64,000 nt of DNA, taken from the NCBI GenBank assembly GCA_900317635.1, contig ONHN01000004.1:1-64000 (forward strand), read 5' to 3'. The notes below the pieces were generated by a model, which saw nothing but the letters and a program-made list of their open reading frames with translations, was not told the origin of the DNA and made no database searches. Made by a program: the position numbers and the translations under genes. The stretch comes from an uncultured Prevotellaceae bacterium. Lineage in GTDB: Bacteria; Bacteroidota; Bacteroidia; Bacteroidales; Bacteroidaceae. Below, piece by piece: positions 34,222 through 40,750 of this stretch (position 1 is the first letter of the stretch; every line of letters begins with the position of its first letter).

Positions 34222-36570
34222 ATGAAGAAACTCTTTTTTTCCTCCTTGCTCATACTTCTTGCAACAGCCGCTGTGGCCGCCGTGCCTGGTAGTTGGAAGA
34301 CCTATCTTGCCTACCACAACAACACGTTCAACGTGCCAGCTGGCAAGGAAATCTACTCGCTGTGCGACGGCAACCTCTTCGTTTATGACACAGAGACAAC
34401 AGAGGTGCGTCTGCTCTCGAAGACCGACGGCCTTAGCGGGAAGGACATCGTCCGCATGGGCTATAGTGCCACGTGCAAGCAGCTCCTGCTTATCTATGCC
34501 GACGCCACCATCGATCTGCTCGAACCTGCCACGGGCGACATCGTCACGCTGCCGCAATTGCGCGAAGCAGCAGGGACCGAAATGGAGATGGGCGAGCTCT
34601 GCGTCAGCGGCGACATGGCGGCGCTGGGCGTGCAGGACGGCTTGGTGCTGATAGACATGAAGCGGCAGGAGTTGCGCGGCTACTATCAGTTGGGCGAGCG
34701 CGTGTATGCTGCCGCCTTGGCCGAGGGGCGTGTCTATGCCGCGCTCAGCAATACGCTCATTGCGTGCAACGTGAGCGACAACCTCAACGACCGCAGCCAC
34801 TGGACGGCTCAGCGCACGGGTGCCATCCGCCGCTTGCTACCCTTTGGCGGAAGACTGTTCTTGGGCGTTGAGCGGGGCAGTAGCACAATGGCCGCAGGCC
34901 TGTGGCAACTCATTCCGCAGAGCGACATAGCGCAGCCTACCATCAATCATTTGGCTGCGGCCTATTATCCTAACGGCTATGCCTCAAGCACGGAGGCCGT
35001 CTTCTGCAACGCAACAAGCGTCCTTACTTACGCCGCTGCCGACCCAGGCACGTATTCGGCTGCCTATAATATTAATATTGTATGGAACTGCCTGACGCGT
35101 ACGTCCGACGGACGCTTCTGGGCCAGCGAAGGCACTGGCGGGCTCGTGGGCTATAAGGGCAGTGGCGATAAACTGCAAGCTACGGGCGACGTGGCTGGAG
35201 GCTATGGGCCTATTCGCGACCTTTTCTACGACATGAAGTGGTACAACGGCCTATTGGCCGTGGCTGGCGGTCGCTTCGACCCCTACGACATCAGCCACTA
35301 CCCTGGCACGCTGATGACTTACGATGGGCAAGACGGGTGGAAAAGTTTTCAAGAGGAAGGCATTTCAGCCGTATCGGGCGTGCCCTACCGCGATATGACC
35401 AGCATCGTGCAGGACCCTGCCGATGCAACCCACTATTTTGCTACGTCCAACACGGGCCTCTACGAGTTTCGAGACTATAAGCTTGTTAAGTATTACAGCA
35501 ACGAGAATTCGCCCTTGGCATCGGCCACGAAGAACGAAAGCGTGGCAAAATACTTTATCCGGCTCGACGGCCTGAGCTACGATGCCAACCGCAACCTCTG
35601 GCTGGTGAACAACCAGACCGACACGACGCTGCGCGTCTTGCTGAACGACGGCACGTGGGAGGGATTCAGCCTGACGCCCATACAAAACGCGCCGACGCTC
35701 GAGAAGACGATGTTCGACACGAAGGGGCGCATCTGGGTATGTTCGCGCCGCACGGTGTCGGGCCACGATGCCGGCTTGCTCTGCTTCGATTTTAACGGCA
35801 CTATCCGCAATACGTCCGACGACCGCTATCGCTACATCAGTTCGTGCTATAACCAAGATGGCACGGGCGTGACGCTGAACGGCGTTTATGCTATCATCCA
35901 GGACCTGGACGACGCTATATGGATAGGTACGGGCGACGGACTTTTCGTCGTGACCGACCCCGAAGCGTGGTTCGACACGGACTTTACCATTACGCAGGTG
36001 AAGGTGCCTCGTAACGACGGAACGAACCTTGCCGACTACCTCCTTGATGGCATCAGCGTTTCGGCCATTGCCATAGATGGAGCCGACAGGAAGTGGATAG
36101 GCACCAATGGTAGCGGCCTTTACCTTGTGAGCCACGACGGGACAGAAATCCTGCAACACTTCACCGCTGCCGACAGTCCGCTGCTTTCCGACAACATCTT
36201 CAGCATTGCGCCCAACCCCGAAACCGGTGAGGTGATGATAGCTACCGATGCCGGCCTCTGCTCCTATCAAGGCGAGGCCAGCGCCGCTGCCGAGGTGTTA
36301 GAGAAATCGAACGTGAAGGTATATCCCAACCCTGTAGCACCCGACTACGATGGTCCCGTCGTCATCAACGGGCTAACGGACAACGCCGACGTGCGCATTG
36401 TCAACACGGCAGGCCAGGCCGTTGCTGGCGGCCGTAGCAACGGCGGCACCTTTACGTGGGACGTGCGCGGACAAAGCGGCGTGCGCGTGGGCAGTGGCAT
36501 CTACTATATTATGGTTTCCGACGCCAATGCCAAGCGCGGCATCGTGGCTAAGGTGGCCGTGGTGAGATAG
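34222..36570 (+). CDS. porZ: T9SS protein PorZ (propeller protein with C-terminal sorting-type domain)
   Basis: This 782-residue secreted protein has a signal peptide (ending TAAVAA), two beta-propeller domains of two-component-regulator-propeller type (GKEIYSLCDGNLFVYD near 40, DDAIWIGTGDGLFVV near 565, DRKWIGTNGSGLYLVSHDG near 620) and a C-terminal Ig-like domain beginning VKVYPNPVAP and containing GSGIYYIMV. This layout and length match PorZ, part of the T9SS attachment complex on the cell surface that handles A-LPS for cargo modification in Porphyromonas gingivalis. It is last in the cluster, 43 bases after rdgB. An unrelated propeller with a sorting domain is the alternative. Confidence 0.8.
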   Translation: MKKLFFSSLLILLATAAVAAVPGSWKTYLAYHNNTFNVPAGKEIYSLCDGNLFVYDTETTEVRLLSKTDGLSGKDIVRMGYSATCKQLLLIYADATIDLLEPATGDIVTLPQLREAAGTEMEMGELCVSGDMAALGVQDGLVLIDMKRQELRGYYQLGERVYAAALAEGRVYAALSNTLIACNVSDNLNDRSHWTAQRTGAIRRLLPFGGRLFLGVERGSSTMAAGLWQLIPQSDIAQPTINHLAAAYYPNGYASSTEAVFCNATSVLTYAAADPGTYSAAYNINIVWNCLTRTSDGRFWASEGTGGLVGYKGSGDKLQATGDVAGGYGPIRDLFYDMKWYNGLLAVAGGRFDPYDISHYPGTLMTYDGQDGWKSFQEEGISAVSGVPYRDMTSIVQDPADATHYFATSNTGLYEFRDYKLVKYYSNENSPLASATKNESVAKYFIRLDGLSYDANRNLWLVNNQTDTTLRVLLNDGTWEGFSLTPIQNAPTLEKTMFDTKGRIWVCSRRTVSGHDAGLLCFDFNGTIRNTSDDRYRYISSCYNQDGTGVTLNGVYAIIQDLDDAIWIGTGDGLFVVTDPEAWFDTDFTITQVKVPRNDGTNLADYLLDGISVSAIAIDGADRKWIGTNGSGLYLVSHDGTEILQHFTAADSPLLSDNIFSIAPNPETGEVMIATDAGLCSYQGEASAAAEVLEKSNVKVYPNPVAPDYDGPVVINGLTDNADVRIVNTAGQAVAGGRSNGGTFTWDVRGQSGVRVGSGIYYIMVSDANAKRGIVAKVAVVR

Positions 36571-36585
36571 AACGAACACCCCTAT

Positions 36586-36635
36586 AAAGTAAGGCTACCC
36601 TGTGTTGTGATATGCATGGGGTGGCCTTACTTTTG
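36586..36635 (+). terminator. Terminator after porZ
   Basis: AAAGTAAGGCTACCC at 36586-36600 pairs with GGGTGGCCTTACTTTT at 36618-36633. The loop is about 17 bases. Confidence 0.75.
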
Positions 36636-36660
36636 TATTATTGCTGTTCGCTAAAAGTTG

Positions 36661-36790
36661 CCTACGGCGACAGCAAGCCTCCCCAATGAATGAAGCTAAT
36701 AGACCACTAATAGATAGTAAAGCTCTCTGGATTATTATGCAAGTTTCGGAAGTTGTGATACAGGGGGCAAATGGTGCGCGAAGCGTACCA
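36661..36790 (+). repeat. About 130-bp repeat, copy 1 (copy 2 at 53209-53345)
   Basis: Shared blocks in the same order are GCCTACGGCGACAGCAAG, CTCTCTG, ATTATTATG, GTTGTGATA, a G-run and AAATGGTGCGCG-AGCGTACC. The rest has drifted. It continues directly into family B sequence. No ORF of known type. This may be a decayed mobile element or a conserved RNA-level element. Confidence 0.6.
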
Positions 36791-37049
36791 AACCATGCTT
36801 AACCGCGTACTGCGAGGAGCGTAGCGACGAGTGGTGCGCGGTAGATGTGTGGCGTTGCTACCAGTGCGCGAAGCGTACAGCACGTCACAAAGTTCCACCC
36901 CAGATAAGACTTATTAGTTATACATTCTTATTCATGTGCGGTACGCCCTGCGCACCGACTTTATCCGCCCGTCAGCTACCGCGCATCCCTCCTCGCTACG
37001 CTCGTCAGTATACGCGGTTAAGCATGGTGTGGTGCGCTCTGCGCACCAT
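36772..37049 (+). repeat. Family B repeat, left arm of an inverted pair around ompA/DUF3467
   Basis: The inner 115 bases (36935-37049) match the reverse complement of 39261-39375 at 107 of 115 positions. Farther out, the similarity continues patchily to about 36772 (AAAGTTCCACC, AGTGGTGCGCGG and TTAACCGCGTAC shared with 39385-39520). No gene is seen in 36636-37156. Confidence 0.8.
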
Positions 37050-37156
37050 TGCCGCGCGAGACACCATGCTTAACCTCACGACGCACTTCGCGCGTTAAGC
37101 ATGGTGCGCCAGCTACGCTGGCTTTTAGCGCGGACAGCAATACTTCTTTTACAACC

Positions 37157-37189
37157 GAAGCGGGCAGCCGTTGAGGGGCTGCCCGCTTC
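37157..37189 (-). terminator. Terminator of ompA
   Basis: GAAGCGGGCAGCC at 37157-37169 pairs with GGCTGCCCGCTTC at 37177-37189. On the minus strand it follows the ompA stop codon by 33 bases. Confidence 0.75.
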
Positions 37190-37222
37190 TTATGGGTTGT
37201 TATGAATGAACTAAGACGAGGC

Positions 37223-38479
37223 TTAGTCGGTCACGTTGATTGTGCAGATGCTGACGCGGTTCCATTCGGGCTCGCTGAACATCTCGGAGATACCGTTGCC
37301 CTGGGCGTCGATGCGGCCCTCGGCAATCTTGTACTTGCTCATGAGCATGTTCTTAACAGCAGCAGCGCGGTTCTTGGCAAGGCGGAGGTTGAGGTCTTCG
37401 GGACCGTCCTTAGAAGCGTAGCCGCGAATAACGACCTTGCTCTCGGGGTGGTTCTTCAGGTAAACGCCAACCATTTCAACGTTGGGTGCCTGAGCAGCGG
37501 TGATGACACTCTTGCCGAGGGGGAAGTGAACGTTCACGTTGAGGCTCTCGGTGTTGACGGTGTTGGTCTTGCTGTTGTCAACGGTGATGGTCTCGGTCTT
37601 AACAACTTCGACGGTCTTGGGGGGCTGGTTGCGGAGCTTGTTGAGCTCGTCTTCGAGGGCGCGGATGCGGCCGTCGCGGTCGTCAACGTCGTTGCGCAGG
37701 CCACGGATGTTGGCGTTCAGACGGTCGATTTCAGCTTGGTCGTAGGGACGAACCTTCGTGAAGTGGTGGTAACCATTGCTACCCTTGAAGTGGTAGATAA
37801 CGCCAGCGGTGATTTCGAAGTTGGCGTTGTTCTTGTCGAAGCGGTTGCCCATGGGGTTGAACTTGTAGAAACCATCGAGGTCCCAAACTACTGCGGGCTT
37901 AACAGCGATGCTCCAAGCCTTCTTCTGGCCGAGGTTGAACAGGAGGTTCATACCAGCCTTGGCAATCATGTTGTTGCGCGTAGCGTCAACGGAAACGCCG
38001 TCTTTAGGAGCGTAAGCCATGGCTTGGTCGTTATCAACGTAGTTACAGAGGTGGTTGAAGTACGTGCGGAAACCACCACCGAACACACCTTCAACTTCGA
38101 ATACGCGGGGCTTGCCCGTGTAACCGCCGAAGAGGTTGCTGAAGTTAACCTTGGCCAACAGAACGATGTCGTTCATATCGACAGCCGTCGTAGAGTTGGT
38201 CCAGTTGAACGTAGCGTGGTCCTGGATAGCCAAGCCGAAGGCGGGGATGATCATCTTCGTGAGTTCAACACCTGCAACGGGGCGCATGCCTTTGAAGAAT
38301 GCACGCTGTTGGAATGCTTTGCTGGTACCAGGCAGGTAGGGGCTCTTACCGATGTAGGTAGAAGCACCGCCTTCAATACCGATCGACCAGTTGTCGAAGA
38401 ACTTGTTGCCTTCGTAGCCCTGGGCGCTTGCGCCTACTGTCATTGCAGCGGCAGCAATCAGAGTAAAGATTTTACGCAT
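37223..38479 (-). CDS. ompA: OmpA-family outer-membrane protein
   Basis: This 418-residue protein has a signal peptide (MRKIFTLIAAAAMTVGASAQ), an N-terminal beta-barrel (about 21-225), a short coiled-coil linker (NANIRGLRNDVDDRDGRIRA near 255), a beta-rich stretch and a C-terminal OmpA peptidoglycan-binding domain (FPLGKSVITAAQAPN near 310, VIRGYASKDGPEDLNLRLAK near 345, NRVSIC near the end). It anchors the outer membrane to the cell wall and is usually abundant. A consensus promoter lies about 95 bases upstream. The gene sits between two long inverted repeats. Confidence 0.93.
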   Translation of the reverse strand: MRKIFTLIAAAAMTVGASAQGYEGNKFFDNWSIGIEGGASTYIGKSPYLPGTSKAFQQRAFFKGMRPVAGVELTKMIIPAFGLAIQDHATFNWTNSTTAVDMNDIVLLAKVNFSNLFGGYTGKPRVFEVEGVFGGGFRTYFNHLCNYVDNDQAMAYAPKDGVSVDATRNNMIAKAGMNLLFNLGQKKAWSIAVKPAVVWDLDGFYKFNPMGNRFDKNNANFEITAGVIYHFKGSNGYHHFTKVRPYDQAEIDRLNANIRGLRNDVDDRDGRIRALEDELNKLRNQPPKTVEVVKTETITVDNSKTNTVNTESLNVNVHFPLGKSVITAAQAPNVEMVGVYLKNHPESKVVIRGYASKDGPEDLNLRLAKNRAAAVKNMLMSKYKIAEGRIDAQGNGISEMFSEPEWNRVSICTINVTD

Positions 38480-38574
38480 AAAATTAATGAATAAAAAATT
38501 GGTTTGTTAGTCTTTGTTGGTTTTTATGTTTGCTTTCAAGTGCACGCAGACGAGGTGCGCACACTTTTGCAGTG

Positions 38575-38607
38575 CAAAAGTACAATAAATCACATTCAAA
38601 GCACAAA
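38575..38607 (-). promoter_or_regulatory. Consensus promoter of ompA
   Basis: On the minus strand TTTG (38607-38604), 21-base spacer, TACTTTTG (38582-38575). The leader of roughly 90 bases is A/T-rich. Confidence 0.75.
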
Positions 38608-38665
38608 CTTTTCGCCTAAAAAAACAGCACGCACGCGTTAATTGTGCATAAAAGCCGCATCTTTT

Positions 38666-38697
38666 TTTGGCTTCCTCCCGCAAAATGCCTACTTTTG
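38666..38697 (+). promoter_or_regulatory. Consensus promoter of the DUF3467 gene
   Basis: TTTG at 38666-38669, 20-base spacer, TACTTTTG at 38690-38697. It diverges from the ompA promoter. Confidence 0.8.
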
Positions 38698-38768
38698 CGC
38701 CGTGAACTTTACAAAACCTACCATATCGCTTGTAGCAATATAAGCGGTGCTTAAAACACGTTTTCTCT

Positions 38769-39092
38769 ATGGACAATCAGAAGAAACCCAACGAAGGACA
38801 GTTGCAAGTAGAGCTTTCGCCCGCTGTGGCCGAAGGCACGTATGCCAACCTTGCCATCCTCTCTCATTCTCACGCCGAATTTATCGCCGACTTTGCTCGC
38901 GTGATGCCGGGCATGCCGAAGGCTCCCGTCGTTTCGCGCATTATTCTTGCGCCCGAACACGCTAAGCGCTTGCTCTTTGCTTTGCAGGACAACGTTAGCA
39001 AGTACGAGCGCCAGTTTGGAACTATCGAACTGCCCGAGCAGAAGCAGCAGGGTCCTGGCAATGGTGCTGGCCGAACGGCCATGCCCTTCTAA
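38769..39092 (+). CDS. DUF3467 domain-containing protein
   Basis: This 107-residue cytoplasmic protein matches DUF3467, a small family common in Bacteroidetes. It contains the pattern YANLAILSHSHAEFIADF near residue 25 and RIILAPEHAKRLLFALQDN near 57. It ends in a Gln/Gly-rich tail. Function is not established. It is monocistronic, with a consensus promoter upstream and a strong terminator downstream. Confidence 0.88.
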   Translation: MDNQKKPNEGQLQVELSPAVAEGTYANLAILSHSHAEFIADFARVMPGMPKAPVVSRIILAPEHAKRLLFALQDNVSKYERQFGTIELPEQKQQGPGNGAGRTAMPF

Positions 39093-39119
39093 CGGACGCG
39101 CTTTACTTCGCACGCTTAA

Positions 39120-39166
39120 ACGGCAAACATCCGAAACATGGAGCTTCGGATGTTTGCCGTTTTTTA
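39120..39166 (+). terminator. Strong terminator of the DUF3467 gene
   Basis: ACGGCAAACATCCGAA at 39120-39135 pairs with TTCGGATGTTTGCCGT at 39145-39160, followed by TTTTT. Confidence 0.9.
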
Positions 39167-39260
39167 TGGTACGCAGGCGTCTCGCCAGCCTCTAAATCTT
39201 TTCACACGGATGTGCACAAATTACTCATTAATTGTTCGAGTTTCGGCTGTTCTTGCTGCG

Positions 39261-39520
39261 ATGGTGCGCAGAGCGCACCACACCATGCTTAACCGCGTAT
39301 TCCGATGAGCGAAGCGAAGAGGAATGCGCGGTAGCTGACGGGCGGATGAAGTCGGTGCGCAGAGCGTACCGCACAATATAAGATGTCATGTTTGGGGTGG
39401 AACTTTGTGACGTGCAGTACGCTCTGCGCACTGCACGTCCCAGCCCTTGTCTTCCGCGCACCACTCCTTGCTTTGCTCGTCGCGGTACGCGGTTACGCAT
39501 AGTGCAGTACGCTCTGCGCA
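39261..39520 (-). repeat. Family B repeat, right arm of an inverted pair around ompA/DUF3467
   Basis: Positions 39261-39375 are the reverse complement of 36935-37049 with 8 mismatches in 115, and 39385-39520 continue the match to the outer left arm. A partial family A unit lies at 39170-39190. No gene is seen in 39167-39602. Confidence 0.8.
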
Positions 39521-39602
39521 CTGCGCACTGCACTGCATTAGTGGCGATAACCGCCGTCCTGACTATCTCCCTCACCCTCCTCATCGTAGCTCTGCCGTGC
39601 GG

Positions 39603-40340
39603 CTATTCGAAGTAGAAGGAGAGCGTCACCATGTTGTGCGTGGCCTTTATGACGCTTTCGGTGTAGATGAGTTGCGAGGCGTCGGTGAGGTCGCTGCGGT
39701 TTTTTTGCAGGATGTTTGCGAGGCCGAGGCTGAATTTGAGTTCGGGGATAAACTTGAAATAGGGTAGGTAGATGTCGCAGCCAAGGCCAGCTTCAAGGCT
39801 TATGTTGAGCGGTTTGGTGCGTAGTTTGGCGTGCTTGCTGCCAATGAGGTTGTACATGGGTTGCACGCCGCAGGTGACGTAGGGGCGGAAGTTGTTGAAG
39901 CGTTGTGCGGCGAACTTCAGTGCTACGGGTACGCCGATGTAGCACGATTTCAGGTTCTGCGTTTCGGTGTCGCCCGTGGCGAGGTCGCGAAACTTGATGT
40001 GGCTGCTGCCGAAGTGGAGCGAGGGCGATACGCGCAGGCTCATCCATTTCGTCAGTTTCCAGTCGCCGAGGATGCCCACGCTGAAGCCGAAGTTCTGCGA
40101 GTCGTTTTCGGCCATCCACTGTCGGCCTGTCGTCGGGTCGATGTAGCCGCTGTTTTCGAGCTTCAGCCCTTGGTCGTGAACGCCTACGAAGAAGCCGTAG
40201 TGGAATTTGCGCTCGTCGATGAAGGGCTTGTTCATTAGCTTGCGCTCTTGCGCCATGCCGCTGACGACCATGCACAGCAAGGCGACGCAACACGTCAGTC
40301 GCGCTATCGTCTGGGCAAAGGTCGTTCGGAGGGTGTACAT
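39603..40340 (-). CDS. porT: T9SS protein PorT
   Basis: This 245-residue outer-membrane beta-barrel has a signal peptide ending SGMAQ. After it come NKPFIDERKFHYGFFVGVHD, NFGFSVGILGDWKLTKWMSL and LRVSPSLHFGSSHIKF, which fit the PorT family, as do its length and its eight-strand spacing. PorT is required for assembly of the type IX secretion system. Together with porZ it shows that this organism has a T9SS. A generic OmpBB-like barrel is the alternative. Confidence 0.78.
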   Translation of the reverse strand: MYTLRTTFAQTIARLTCCVALLCMVVSGMAQERKLMNKPFIDERKFHYGFFVGVHDQGLKLENSGYIDPTTGRQWMAENDSQNFGFSVGILGDWKLTKWMSLRVSPSLHFGSSHIKFRDLATGDTETQNLKSCYIGVPVALKFAAQRFNNFRPYVTCGVQPMYNLIGSKHAKLRTKPLNISLEAGLGCDIYLPYFKFIPELKFSLGLANILQKNRSDLTDASQLIYTESVIKATHNMVTLSFYFE

Positions 40341-40394
40341 ATATTATTATAACAACAAACGGCACGTTTTATTGTGTGCTGCCGAAGAAAAACG

Positions 40395-40432
40395 AAGTCC
40401 GCAGCCACTTACGTGTTAAGTGCTGCGGACTT
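40395..40432 (-). terminator. Terminator after the second acidic peptide gene
   Basis: AAGTCCGCAGCCACTT at 40395-40410 pairs with AAGTGCTGCGGACTT at 40418-40432 with one bulge. On the minus strand it is followed by CGTTTTTC. Confidence 0.75.
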
Positions 40433-40471
40433 GCGGTGTATGATTTACGGATCGTGTTGGGGGGCGAAGGC

Positions 40472-40648
40472 TTACTCTTCTTCTTCAGCCCAGTTCTCGC
40501 TGCCCCAACCGCCGCCGCGCGTATCAAACACGACGTTGTCTTGGCCTTCTTTGTTGGCGAAACCGCCAGTATCGCCGCTGATAGCCATCATCTGCATCGT
40601 TTCGAGGCTCAGGGAGGTCAGCGCGGGGGTTTTATACATTTTTTTCAT
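40472..40648 (-). CDS. 58-residue acidic peptide with C-terminal RGGGW...EEEE motif
   Basis: From ATG 40648 the 58-residue product starts MKKMYKTPALTSLSLETMQM and ends TRGGGWGSENWAEEEE. It is the paralogue of the 53-residue peptide at 11072-11233. Shared are the MKK-Y-P start, the segment ending QM-A-S, the C-terminal motif, the position after a large secreted protein with the same type of C-terminus, a hairpin in the preceding gap and a terminator after. It has no signal peptide. Function unknown. Confidence 0.78.
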   Translation of the reverse strand: MKKMYKTPALTSLSLETMQMMAISGDTGGFANKEGQDNVVFDTRGGGWGSENWAEEEE

Positions 40649-40679
40649 AATGTTCTTTTCTCTGTTTTGGATTTTGCCT

Positions 40680-40720
40680 GCGCCCGATAGGGGCAACGCT
40701 TGTCCCCCCTATCGGGGCGC
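40680..40720 (-). promoter_or_regulatory. Intergenic hairpin between secreted protein and peptide genes
   Basis: GCGCCCGATAGGGG at 40680-40693 pairs with CCCCTATCGGGGCGC at 40706-40720 with one bulge. It lies in the 102-base gap between the two genes, as does the hairpin at 10997-11056, although the sequences differ. No T-run follows, so an attenuator or mRNA-stabilising stem is more likely than a full terminator. Confidence 0.6.
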
Positions 40721-40750
40721 GGGCTATGTTGGGTATGAGTGTGTGTCGGT

